A DNA stretch of 55,306 nt from CAJXNP01 sp050305935 (lineage in GTDB: Bacteria > Bacteroidota > Bacteroidia > Cytophagales > Cyclobacteriaceae), in the NCBI GenBank assembly GCA_050305935.1, contig JBNLGG010000022.1, positions 1-55,306 of the forward strand, read 5' to 3'. Every line of letters starts with the position of its first letter. Position 1 is the first letter of the stretch. This document shows, piece after piece, positions 7,976-16,357 of the stretch. The position numbers and the translations under genes are program-made. The notes beneath the pieces were generated by a model. That model did not search any database, had not been told where the DNA came from, and worked only from the letters and a program-made list of their open reading frames with translations.

Positions 7976-8935
7976 ATGAAGCTCAATCAACTGGAATATG
8001 CCCTCTACCTGGTTAAATACAGAAGTTTTAAACAAGCAGCGGAAAAACTGGGCATAAGCCAACCGGCCCTCAGTATGCAAATCCAGAAACTGGAGGAGGA
8101 GTTTGGTATCAGGATATTTGACAGGAATTCAAGCCCGGTAAAAGTGACGAGTGACGGCGAATTATTCCTGGAGCGGGCGCAGGAAATTGTCACCGCAGCA
8201 CATCGCCTGACAGAATTTTCCACCCAACTGAATGATCAATACAATGGTACGGTCAAAATTGGGATCATCCCCACCCTGGCTCCCTTTTTAGTTCCCTTAT
8301 TCATCGATCCTCTGGTCAGGGATTTGCCAAACATCCGCCTGGATATCCACGAGTTGATTACGGAGAAAGTAGTCAATGGTGTGCGTTCAGGAGAATTGGA
8401 CGCGGGAATCATTTCTACTCCTCTCAGTGTGTATGGCATTCAAACCATTCCTCTCTTCTATGAGAAATTTTATATTTATTCGTCAGATATCCACCACCTG
8501 AACGATATTAAAATCAATCTGAACAATATTAATTATGAGAACCTCTGGCTTCTGGAGGAAGGGAATTGTTTCAGGGACCAGATCAACAATTTTTGTGATT
8601 TGAATAAAATAAGGAAGAATAAGCATTTTATTTACAGAAGCAATTCGATTGACGCGCTGATACGCCTGGTGGACACCAAAGGAGGTATGACGATATTGCC
8701 GGAGCTATCCACCTTAAGTCTCTCGAAAGAGCAGGAAGAAAACATCAAGACCATTGCCGGTAAACCGAAAGTGAGGGAAATTGCCATTATTGTTACTAAA
8801 AACCATGACAAAGAGCGGTTTATTTCCAAGATTAGGGAATACATTCAAAAAAACATTCCTAAACCAATGCTTTCCAGCAAAGGAGTGGAAATAGTAGACC
8901 CGGAAATCAACATCGATTTTCATAAAAATTATTAG
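7976..8935 (+). CDS. oxyR: OxyR-type LysR family peroxide regulator
   Basis: A 320-residue LysR-type regulator: winged HTH at residues 1-60 (NQLEYALYLV, AAEKLGISQPALSMQIQKLEEEFGIRIFDR is split over the HTH and wing) and a C-terminal periplasmic-binding-like effector domain. In the effector domain Cys198 and Cys207 sit in GNCFRDQINNFC, the same nine-residue spacing and similar context as the redox-active Cys199/Cys208 pair of E. coli OxyR, so a peroxide-sensing disulfide switch is well supported. The ATG at 7976 is used; a TTG six bases earlier is the only upstream alternative. It is divergent from the ankyrin operon across about 165 bases, the expected site of its operator. The mscS-type gene follows after 19 bases. 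Confidence 0.9.
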   Translation: MKLNQLEYALYLVKYRSFKQAAEKLGISQPALSMQIQKLEEEFGIRIFDRNSSPVKVTSDGELFLERAQEIVTAAHRLTEFSTQLNDQYNGTVKIGIIPTLAPFLVPLFIDPLVRDLPNIRLDIHELITEKVVNGVRSGELDAGIISTPLSVYGIQTIPLFYEKFYIYSSDIHHLNDIKINLNNINYENLWLLEEGNCFRDQINNFCDLNKIRKNKHFIYRSNSIDALIRLVDTKGGMTILPELSTLSLSKEQEENIKTIAGKPKVREIAIIVTKNHDKERFISKIREYIQKNIPKPMLSSKGVEIVDPEINIDFHKNY

Positions 8936-8954
8936 TCAACTGAATTCAATTGCA

Positions 8955-9818
8955 ATGTCCGATTCGATCCGAAAGATTCTTGAATATAGTATTTTTACGA
9001 TTGGTGAATACAGCCTTTCCATTTACCATCTCCTCAAACTAGTGTTGTTGATTTTGATGGCGAAGGCGGTGTTATGGATCATCTCAAAAGCCCTTGACAA
9101 AAGATACCGAAGCAAAAACCTGGACAAGGGGAGCAAGTTTGCCCTTTTTCAGATTATAAAATATCTTATCTGGCTGCTGGTGATAGTGTTGTCACTCGAA
9201 ACGATTGGAGTAAAGGTGACGATCCTGATCGCTGGCTCCGCGGCGCTACTGGTGGGTATCGGTCTCGGCTTGCAGCAAACCTTTAACGACATCATTTCAG
9301 GGGTGATCCTTTTAGTGGAAGGATCTATTAAAGTGGGCAATATCCTGGACGTTGGTGGTGAGGCAGTAAAAGTCCGGAAAATCGGATTACGAACTTCCAT
9401 CGTTGAGGATCGGAACGAAATCGTCATCATCCTGCCGAATTCAAAGATTGTCAATGACCAGGTAATCAACTGGTCTCACAACAACCGGCAGGCAAGGTTT
9501 ATCATCAAAGTGGGGGTAGCTTATGGTACCGACCCGGACCTGGTCATTAAAATTCTGGTGGAAAGTGCGTTGGAACATCCAGACTGCATCAACGAAAAAG
9601 GGCCGGTGGCCCGACTGATAGACTTTGGTGAGTCATCACTTGATTTTTACCTGTATTTCTGGAGTAAAGAGATGTTTCGGATTGACCAGGTAAAAAGTGA
9701 TATCAGGCGAAATATCGTGCGGAAATTCAATGAAAACGGTATCATCATCCCATTTCCTCAAAGGGACCTTCACTTCAAAAATGATCTGGGTATAAACAAG
9801 GGAAATACGAAACCATAA
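8955..9818 (+). CDS. Small-conductance mechanosensitive channel (MscS family)
   Basis: A 287-residue MscS channel: three transmembrane helices in residues 15-115, the third being the pore helix rich in Gly and Ala (LIAGSAALLVGIGLGLQQTFNDIISGVILL), then the beta domain (KVGNILDVGGEAVKVRKIGLRTSIVEDRNEIVIILPNS segment) and the cytoplasmic alpha/beta domain. It would release osmolytes on hypoosmotic shock. Length is normal for the minimal MscS type. It starts 19 bases after oxyR and may be co-transcribed. Its stop lies two bases from the stop of the convergent RimK-cluster gene. Confidence 0.92.
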   Translation: MSDSIRKILEYSIFTIGEYSLSIYHLLKLVLLILMAKAVLWIISKALDKRYRSKNLDKGSKFALFQIIKYLIWLLVIVLSLETIGVKVTILIAGSAALLVGIGLGLQQTFNDIISGVILLVEGSIKVGNILDVGGEAVKVRKIGLRTSIVEDRNEIVIILPNSKIVNDQVINWSHNNRQARFIIKVGVAYGTDPDLVIKILVESALEHPDCINEKGPVARLIDFGESSLDFYLYFWSKEMFRIDQVKSDIRRNIVRKFNENGIIIPFPQRDLHFKNDLGINKGNTKP

Positions 9819-9820
9819 TA

Positions 9821-10762
9821 CTACGCTTTCTTTACCACTCCAATGTGCATCAACGCATCTCCCTGGTGAACGATGGGGTTGTGGTTCAGCCCAATGATGT
9901 ACCCGTTGGCGGGTGATTTGATTTCCAATTTGTAGTCGCCGAGGGGATCATTAATCGAACCTAAGACTTTTCCTTTTTGGACCTTATCACCGTATTTCAC
10001 AGCTGAAAGAAAGACCCCGGAATTTTTAGCCCTTACCCAGGAAGAGTTCTTTACGATTTTATTGGAATAAGCAGGGGCTTCTGCCTTGTCTGTCATTTTT
10101 AAATGCTGCATCAACCGTAACGTACCTTTAATACCTTCCTCAATGGCAAATTCATCAAACCTGGATGATTCCCCCCCTTCGTACACCAAAATCTTTTTTC
10201 CTCGCCTGGCAGCAGCCTGGCGCAAAGACTTGGGGCGGTACTTGGAATGAAGGGTAAAGGGAGCATGAAAAGCTGCGGCGAGTTCCTCATTGATTGGGTC
10301 ATTTAGCACACACCGGATCTGCGGATAATTGGCCCTGTCAGCCCCACCCGTATGAAAATCTACCCCATAGTCAATTTTTGGTATGATATCTTTCATCAGG
10401 TAATAGGCCACACGCGAAGCCAGGGAACCATTCTTGTTTCCGGGAAAAGACCGGTTCACATCCTTCCCGTCAGGAACGAAACGCGAAAAATGGATAAAGC
10501 CGTAAATGTTAAGAATCGGGATACAAATGACCGTGCCAATCAGGGGTTTATGAAGATCGCGCTCAATGATCCTGCGTACGATTTCCACACCGTTAATTTC
10601 ATCCCCATGCAGCCCTCCCATCAAAAGCAAAATGGGGCCCCTGACTTTGGAGCGGGATACAGTAATGGCAATATCTATTGAACTATGGGAAGGAAGCTTG
10701 GCAATGTTTACATCTATTTTTTTCTCCTCTCCCTTTGGGACATCAATTCCATTTATCAGCAT
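9821..10762 (-). CDS. Succinylglutamate desuccinylase/aspartoacylase-family protein of the RimK module
   Basis: A 313-residue M14-like zinc deacylase. The N-terminal catalytic part shows the metal-binding elements GGLHGDEINGVE and DFHTGGADR, and a later catalytic Glu candidate in VYEGGESSR; the C-terminal 90 residues form a lipoyl-like beta barrel (VKYGDKVQKGKVLGSI). In many bacteria this family is encoded next to RimK and a small aspartic zinc-protease-like protein, as here, where it is the last of three genes. The start lies five bases after the rimK stop. The module is thought to add and trim amino acids on a protein target such as ribosomal S6; the exact substrate here is inference. Confidence 0.88.
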   Translation of the reverse strand: MLINGIDVPKGEEKKIDVNIAKLPSHSSIDIAITVSRSKVRGPILLLMGGLHGDEINGVEIVRRIIERDLHKPLIGTVICIPILNIYGFIHFSRFVPDGKDVNRSFPGNKNGSLASRVAYYLMKDIIPKIDYGVDFHTGGADRANYPQIRCVLNDPINEELAAAFHAPFTLHSKYRPKSLRQAAARRGKKILVYEGGESSRFDEFAIEEGIKGTLRLMQHLKMTDKAEAPAYSNKIVKNSSWVRAKNSGVFLSAVKYGDKVQKGKVLGSINDPLGDYKLEIKSPANGYIIGLNHNPIVHQGDALMHIGVVKKA

Positions 10763-10767
10763 CAGGC

Positions 10768-11670
10768 CTATCTGGTTTTTCTTTTTTTCCGATGTTTCTC
10801 TACACCTTTTTCCACATACTCGACTATTTTACCTGCGATGTCTATGCCCGTAGCCTTTTCAATTCCTTCCAGGCCTGGCGATGAGTTTACCTCCAGTACC
10901 AGTGGCCCCCGCTTCGATTGTAACATGTCCACACCCGCTATGTCTAAACCAAGGCTTTTTGCGGCAGTCAGGGCGATAGATTTTTCCTTTCGGTTGAGTT
11001 TGATCACTTCAGCGGTACCGCCCCGGTGAAGGTTGCTTCTGAATTCCCCTTCTTTACCCTGCCGCTTCATCGCGCCCACCACCTCACCGTTGACAATAAA
11101 AGCACGAATGTCGGCCCCACCAGCCTCTTCGATAAATTCCTGGAGTATTACCCTGGTTTTTAGGCTTTCAAATGCCTCCACTACCGATTTTGCCGCTTTA
11201 TTTGTTTCAGCTAGTATTACTCCCAGCCCTTGCGTTCCTTCCAGTATTTTGATGACGACTGGCGCATTACCGATGTGTTTCAATACCCGGCTCTCATGTT
11301 TACTAAAATTAGTAAAGGCCGTTTTTGGCATTCCCACACCTGACCTTGATAAGACCTGTAAGCTCCGCAATTTATCCCGGGATCGTGTGATAGCCTGGGA
11401 CTCCAGAGCGCTGAAAACGTGCATCATTTCAAAATGCCTGACAACGGCCGTTCCATAAAAAGTCACGGAAGCGCCAATCCTCGGGATCACAGCATCCACA
11501 TTTTGCACGGCCTGGCCCTGATAGAACATGGATGGACCATTCTCGTCCATCACAATGTCACATTTTAGGTGATCAAGAACCCTTGCTTCATATCCTTTTT
11601 GATGAATAGCCTCGATTAGCCTTCGCGTGGAATATAAGTTTGGATTTCGAGATAAAACTGCGATTCTCAT
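10768..11670 (-). CDS. rimK: RimK-type ATP-grasp amino-acid ligase
   Basis: The 300-residue protein has the N-terminal pre-ATP-grasp Rossmann-like part (VLSRNPNLYSTRRL) and the ATP-grasp core: glycine-rich loop LEGTQGLGVILAE, the QEFIEEAGGADIRAFIV block with acidic and Arg ligands, and the metal/nucleotide end IAGVDMLQSKRGPLVLEVNSSPGLEGIE. This matches RimK, which ligates glutamate to ribosomal protein S6 or related substrates. Length fits RimK. Its ATG overlaps the stop of the upstream protease-like gene by four bases and the deacylase gene follows after five bases, so the three form one operon. Whether S6 is the substrate here is not visible. Confidence 0.92.
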   Translation of the reverse strand: MRIAVLSRNPNLYSTRRLIEAIHQKGYEARVLDHLKCDIVMDENGPSMFYQGQAVQNVDAVIPRIGASVTFYGTAVVRHFEMMHVFSALESQAITRSRDKLRSLQVLSRSGVGMPKTAFTNFSKHESRVLKHIGNAPVVIKILEGTQGLGVILAETNKAAKSVVEAFESLKTRVILQEFIEEAGGADIRAFIVNGEVVGAMKRQGKEGEFRSNLHRGGTAEVIKLNRKEKSIALTAAKSLGLDIAGVDMLQSKRGPLVLEVNSSPGLEGIEKATGIDIAGKIVEYVEKGVEKHRKKRKTR

Positions 11671-12095
11671 TTGGATGATTTTAATGATAGGTTTTTTAGT
11701 GATACATCCACCAGAAACTTTTTCCTTAAAAACTTTCTACCTATTAAAATAGGGTGCTTCATTTTCTTTCGATTGGTGAGGGATAATTCTGCTTTATATT
11801 CTTTTTGAAATATTCTGACCGTGGATTGAATAACGAAACGTTCTTCAACTACCCCGCTTGAATTTTTCACCTTTTTTTCCCTGAAATGAACTGTGTAATA
11901 GTAAATATCTTCATACTCGGGATGCGATGGGTCCAGCAATTGAAATTGTAGCACCTCTCTCCCATCCTTTTCAACCACCTTCATTTTGTGGCAATGAATG
12001 GCACATCCATAAGCCCCTGTATCAATTTTGGCCTGGATATTTTTTAACCCAAATTCCGGAAGGTCAATCATTTCCCTTCTACCTATTACTTTCAT
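11667..12095 (-). CDS. RimB-like retropepsin/ATP-dependent zinc protease family protein
   Basis: A 142-residue protein of the PF05618 family (annotated as putative ATP-dependent zinc protease; retropepsin-like fold). The aspartic-protease-like signature KIDTGAYGCAIHCHKM appears at about residues 23-38, with the later PILIGRKFLRKKFLVDV strand typical of the family. It is first in the operon followed by rimK and a succinylglutamate-desuccinylase-like gene. In Pseudomonas the related RimB removes or regulates RimK-added glutamates; the same trimming role is inferred here. Gene start at 12095 fits MKVIGRREMIDLPEFG. Confidence 0.87.
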   Translation of the reverse strand: MKVIGRREMIDLPEFGLKNIQAKIDTGAYGCAIHCHKMKVVEKDGREVLQFQLLDPSHPEYEDIYYYTVHFREKKVKNSSGVVEERFVIQSTVRIFQKEYKAELSLTNRKKMKHPILIGRKFLRKKFLVDVSLKNLSLKSSK

Positions 12096-12278
12096 AATTC
12101 AGAGGAAGAAAGCGGTTTTATTGTGCGCTGCAAAGTACGTTTCAATTTCAAGAATAAAAAGTAGTGTTAGCTGATTCTTGCGGTTAATGAAACAACAGTA
12201 TACAACTGTGTTCAACATTGCCAAATGAATTAAGAAACCTTACCTTCAAAATCCAGTTAAACCGGTAAAACCATTACC

Positions 12279-14645
12279 ATGATCTTCAACGACAAAGAAA
12301 TAGACTTTCCTGCCATACCAAAAATAAGCTTCGCAAAAGTGTTTGACACCTACGAGGGCTTAATCAATGATCCTGATTCGAACATTGGCAGCTTTTCCAG
12401 GAATTTACTAAAGCTGAAAGAAAAAAATCCTTTGCTATACGAAGGGTTCGACGATTTTTCCCTGGTTGAAAAATACCAGGAGGAAATTAAGGTGTTAATG
12501 CGAACCTTGTTCCCATCAGCATTAACTCACAACGAAATTAAGGCTGTAATGGCACCCTTCAATTTCTATCCGCTTCATACCTCTGCGCGGTTTGAAAAAA
12601 TCATGAAGGCTGCCGGAAAAGACTTTAAACCGGAAATGAGGGGTTACGACGAAAATCTGGTATACATCTACGGATGTGCATCGATTTTGCGCATGTATTA
12701 CAACTACCCGATTAATACCGCCTCCCGCACATTGGTGGAAATTCCTGATAATGACCTCAAAATTGTCAAAACCTACCGACAGACATTTAATGCCGATATG
12801 ATTGAATTTATCCCAACAAAAAATGCAGTGGATGTAAGCTATAAAGACTATCTGGAGCTGATAGCAGATTTTGAAAACCTGGAGCTTTGGAAACAGAAAT
12901 TCCCTCCCAATAGCTGGATCATGAGGGGGATTGGAATTGTCAGCTTAATTGATGTAACCACCGATACAGCGGTCGCCGATATAACGCAAAACCTGATTGT
13001 CAAAAACCAGGAATCGCTTGAAAAAATAAAAGACAGCATCAGGAAATTGTTTGGGATACACGACTTGCAAATAGGTCTGATCAGCTTTGAGGCAAACACC
13101 TTTTATAGTTCCAGGAAAGATAAAATCACCAGTATTACCCTGGAAAATGACCAGGAGATGAAATGCGCCGATACGCTGTGCCAGTGGAGTTATGATCAGT
13201 TAATTGAAAAGAGCAAGCCCCTGATCATTACCGATACCGACCGATTTGTGGAAACAAATAAAAGCGCCCTGGGAAGGCTCATCAAGAAGAAAGGCATCAA
13301 CAGCTACATCATCGCACCGCTCATCCATGAGGAGGAAATATTGGGTTTCCTGGAAATCGGCTCTGATAAAAAATATGTGTTGAATAATTCGCTTTCCACC
13401 AAGCTGGAGTTGGTGGTTCCGGTGATATCGATGGCTGCGAGCCGCTTCAAAAATGAATTAAAAAACAATATTGAAGCTATCATACAGCAGGAATGCACCA
13501 CCATCCATCCGTCAGTCAAATGGCGGTTTGAGGAAGAGGCTACCAAGTACCTCGCACAAAAAGAACAGCATGAAGATGCCAACTTTAAAGACCTGATATT
13601 CAAAGATGTGTATCCACTCTACGGGCAAATGGACATCCGCGAGTCCTCCATCAAAAGAAACGAAGCCGTGCAGCACGACATGCAAAAGCAGCTTCGTGAA
13701 TTACAAAAGATCTTTCAGGCAGCCTACAAAAAAACAGGGATGCCTGTGTATGAAGAGTTGCTATTTGAGATCGGTAAATTCATCAAAGAATTAAAAGGTG
13801 AACTTCATGCGGGAATCGAGCACAAGATCATGTCTTTCATCAACGCAGAGGTATACCCTATCTTTAGTTATTTTGAGCAAAACGACCGCGAACTAAAGAA
13901 ACAGATTGATGCGTACAAGTCCCTGCTGAGCCATGAACTAGGCACCATTTATGAAATGAGGCGGAAATTTGATGAATCCGTCATGAAGATCAACTATTCT
14001 CTCGCGTCTATCCTGGATGAAAAGCAGGTAGAGGCCCAAAAAATGTTTCCACACTATTTTGAAAGATATAAAACTGACGGGGTGGAATACAATATGTATA
14101 TCGGGCAGTCGATTGCCAAAAATAAATCCTACGATCCCATTTACCTGAAAAACCTTCAGCTCTGGCAACTGATGACGATGTGTGAAATGGAGATCCATTT
14201 TCAGCAATTGAAGGGAGAGCTAAGTTGTCCGCTCGATATTGCCTCGCTCATTCTGGTGTACAATACGCCTTTGTCGGTTCATTTTAGAATGGATGAAAAG
14301 AAATTTGATGTGGAAGGGGCTTACAATGCCAGGTATGAAATTGTAAAGAAACGAATTGACAAAGCTTTCATAAAAGGAACCAACGAACGTATCACGGCCC
14401 CAGGAAAAATCACCATCATCTATTCGCGGGAGCAAGACGTCATTGAATACCACAAATACATTCACTTTTTGCAAAGCAAAGGCATGCTCAAAAAGAAAAC
14501 TGTTGAAGACCATCCATTGGAAGACCTACAGGGAATTTCAGGCCTGAGGGCACTCAGGGTGGAGGTAAATAATGAGAAGGAAAAAAAGATCAACGCCAAC
14601 CTGGAAGTGGAGGAGTTTATTAAAGCGCTGGAAAAGCAGAATTGA
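12279..14645 (+). CDS. Large GAF-domain protein of unknown output
   Basis: A soluble 788-residue protein. A GAF-like sensor domain is visible around residues 240-390 (SIRKLFGIHDLQIGLISF; KSKPLIITDTDR; INSYIIAPLIHEEEILGFLEIGS). The N-terminal 230 residues look like a helical family-specific domain, and residues 400-640 are largely helical and charged, followed by a C-terminal mixed domain (CPLDIASLILVYNTPLSVHFR). No kinase, cyclase, GGDEF or DNA-binding motif is seen, so the output is unknown. It is monocistronic with 183 bases upstream and a repetitive spacer downstream. Similar proteins are known in Bacteroidota only as GAF-domain proteins. Confidence 0.8.
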   Translation: MIFNDKEIDFPAIPKISFAKVFDTYEGLINDPDSNIGSFSRNLLKLKEKNPLLYEGFDDFSLVEKYQEEIKVLMRTLFPSALTHNEIKAVMAPFNFYPLHTSARFEKIMKAAGKDFKPEMRGYDENLVYIYGCASILRMYYNYPINTASRTLVEIPDNDLKIVKTYRQTFNADMIEFIPTKNAVDVSYKDYLELIADFENLELWKQKFPPNSWIMRGIGIVSLIDVTTDTAVADITQNLIVKNQESLEKIKDSIRKLFGIHDLQIGLISFEANTFYSSRKDKITSITLENDQEMKCADTLCQWSYDQLIEKSKPLIITDTDRFVETNKSALGRLIKKKGINSYIIAPLIHEEEILGFLEIGSDKKYVLNNSLSTKLELVVPVISMAASRFKNELKNNIEAIIQQECTTIHPSVKWRFEEEATKYLAQKEQHEDANFKDLIFKDVYPLYGQMDIRESSIKRNEAVQHDMQKQLRELQKIFQAAYKKTGMPVYEELLFEIGKFIKELKGELHAGIEHKIMSFINAEVYPIFSYFEQNDRELKKQIDAYKSLLSHELGTIYEMRRKFDESVMKINYSLASILDEKQVEAQKMFPHYFERYKTDGVEYNMYIGQSIAKNKSYDPIYLKNLQLWQLMTMCEMEIHFQQLKGELSCPLDIASLILVYNTPLSVHFRMDEKKFDVEGAYNARYEIVKKRIDKAFIKGTNERITAPGKITIIYSREQDVIEYHKYIHFLQSKGMLKKKTVEDHPLEDLQGISGLRALRVEVNNEKEKKINANLEVEEFIKALEKQN

Positions 14646-15069
14646 AGAGGAAGACGGGAGTCGGAAGACGGGAGTCGGAAGACCGATGTCCGAAGTCAGA
14701 AGCTGGGAGTTAGAAATTGGAAGTTGGAAGACAAAGGAAAATCTTATTAACGGTCGCAGACAGGCCTTAACAACCGATGACCGGTGACCGATAACGGAAG
14801 ACGAGTGGTTCTTCATCCCACCACTGGAAGAGCGTTTGGTTTGCGGGAAGTGGTCGCCCGCCCGCCGGACGAGGCGGGGATGAATCCGGGAGGATCAGGT
14901 AGCAACGAGAAATGGAAATGGGTAGTCGGAAGACTGATGACGATGTCCGAAGTCTGGAGATGGAAGTGGTAAAAAGTATGGGTTTTTACATTTCATTGGG
15001 AGATTTGTCTGGTTTGGAATTCTTAGGTTAATATTTTTTCCTACCTTTTAACTGAAAACTTTTTTAGGA
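14646..15069. repeat. Short-repeat intergenic spacer
   Basis: This stretch does not look coding. A 14-base unit GGAAGACGGGAGTC occurs twice in tandem at 14649-14676, followed by a derived copy GGAAGACCGATGTCCGAAGTC split at 14677-14697; a related copy recurs at 14927-14953, also ending GATGTCCGAAGTC. Between them lie GGAAGTTGGAAG and ACCGATGACCGG type repeats and a GC-rich hairpin, CCCGCC at 14861-14866 with GGCGGG at 14873-14878. Base composition differs from the AT-rich flanks. The final 100 bases before 15070 are AT-rich and probably hold the promoter of the next gene. Confidence 0.6.
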
Positions 15070-15417
15070 ATGGTTGCTATCCTGAAATACATGTGGGGAT
15101 TTCTCCGGCGAAATAGGATTTTATATTCCATTATTTTCATTTACGGCGTTTTTTTAGTCCTCAGAGCTGCGGGAATACCGATGTGGCTTCCACCCTGCCC
15201 TTTTTCCACTTACCTGGGAATCGAATGTTTTGGATGCGGAATTAACCGGGCAGCGATATCTTTTTTGCAAATGGATTTTTCAGGTGCCTGGAACTACAAC
15301 CCTCTTTTTTTTGTCTACCTAGTGTTCCTGATGACTTGGATTATTTACGATTTTTATAAATATTGGAAGGAACAATCCGATTATTCACTAAATAACAACC
15401 CTAATGAGTCAATTTGA
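15070..15417 (+). CDS. DUF2752 domain-containing membrane protein
   Basis: A 115-residue membrane protein with three predicted helices. The family hallmark is the cysteine-rich loop PPCPFSTYLGIECFGCGINRA, matching the C-P-...-C-x-G-C-G-x-x-R-A pattern of DUF2752. Function of the family is unknown. It overlaps the next gene by 14 bases, so the two are probably co-translated. It opens the operon after the repetitive spacer. Confidence 0.85.
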   Translation: MVAILKYMWGFLRRNRILYSIIFIYGVFLVLRAAGIPMWLPPCPFSTYLGIECFGCGINRAAISFLQMDFSGAWNYNPLFFVYLVFLMTWIIYDFYKYWKEQSDYSLNNNPNESI

Positions 15418-16243
15418 CAAAGTAATTAAAGAAGGCTACTCCTTTGAAATGGGGAAGTACTTCGATGAAGGCTGGAAATACTTCAGCAAAGGGGCTTTGC
15501 ACCTTATCATTTTTACGCTGCTATTTATTATTATTTATTTCATAGTAAGCTTTGTTCCCTTCGTTAACATGGGGGCTTCCTTCATTATTTATCCATTGGC
15601 AGGGGGAATGTTTATTTATTTCCGACGCCAGGAAAAACAAAACCCGGAGTTTGGCGATTTATTTTCCGGGTTTAACTATTTCGGGCAGATAGCATTATAC
15701 CTGCTTGTTTTATTTCTAATGTTTATCCCTGCATTCATCATTATGTTTGCCTTTGTGTTTCCATTTGAGCTGTTTACGGAAATGATCAGCGGAAATCCTT
15801 ATGGCATGCAGGACTATAGCTATCAAATAGCAGAGCGCATGGAGGACAATTTCGGTTTTATGATTGTTGCAATCCTGATAATTGCTGTGTATTTCATCTA
15901 CATCTCAATTTCCTACATGTTTGTCATTCCTCTGATCATCGATGCCAAACTGGGCTTTTGGGAAGCGATGGAAACTAGTCGAAAGGTGGTGGCCAAAAAA
16001 TTCCTGGTCTGTTTCGGTTTTTATTTGCTTTTGGGATTGATGTTCGGTTTCGGCGTGGCATTGACCTGCGGATTGGGCATTTTTGTTATGTTGCCTTTTG
16101 CGGCCGGCATCCTTTTTTCAGCTTATAATAATATTTATCAACCAAATCAAGATACGCTAGCCACTCAAATAGCTGACTTTGGTCAAAGCGGTGGCGACAT
16201 CAACACGGAGGCTGAAGACGATAATCAAAATAAGATCGAATGA
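15404..16243 (+). CDS. Multi-pass membrane protein of unknown function
   Basis: A 279-residue integral membrane protein with about five or six hydrophobic spans, beginning with a soluble stretch MSQFDKVIKEGYSFEMGKYF and an amphipathic segment, and ending with a short acidic tail. The sequence FWEAMETSRKVVAKKFLVCFGFYLLLG before the last spans resembles the conserved end of bacterial membrane proteins that gather under DUF975-like labels, but I cannot place it firmly. Start overlaps the DUF2752 gene by 14 bases. Transcription should stop at the strong hairpin that follows. Confidence 0.72.
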   Translation: MSQFDKVIKEGYSFEMGKYFDEGWKYFSKGALHLIIFTLLFIIIYFIVSFVPFVNMGASFIIYPLAGGMFIYFRRQEKQNPEFGDLFSGFNYFGQIALYLLVLFLMFIPAFIIMFAFVFPFELFTEMISGNPYGMQDYSYQIAERMEDNFGFMIVAILIIAVYFIYISISYMFVIPLIIDAKLGFWEAMETSRKVVAKKFLVCFGFYLLLGLMFGFGVALTCGLGIFVMLPFAAGILFSAYNNIYQPNQDTLATQIADFGQSGGDINTEAEDDNQNKIE

Positions 16244-16289
16244 TTTATTTGGTTTAGTGCACTAAAGCATGAAAATCTCCAAATATTCT

Positions 16290-16334
16290 AAACCCCCAAG
16301 GTTTTTAAAACCTTGGGGGTTTTATCTTTTTTAG
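16290..16334 (+). terminator. Strong rho-independent terminator between convergent genes
   Basis: A near-perfect long inverted repeat: AAACCCCCAAGG at 16290-16301 pairs with CCTTGGGGGTTT at 16311-16322, with further A/T pairs in the loop. On the plus strand it runs into TTTTATCTTTTTT. It sits between the plus-strand membrane gene ending at 16243 and the minus-strand DUF58 gene ending at 16358 and could serve both directions, though the T-tract is better on plus. Confidence 0.88.
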
Positions 16335-16357
16335 GCGTTTTTATCTTTTTATAACTT

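Noticed and set aside
14538..14972. Readings of 60-90 codons in the repeat spacer
   Set aside because: They merely translate the GGAAGAC-type repeats and low-complexity sequence.
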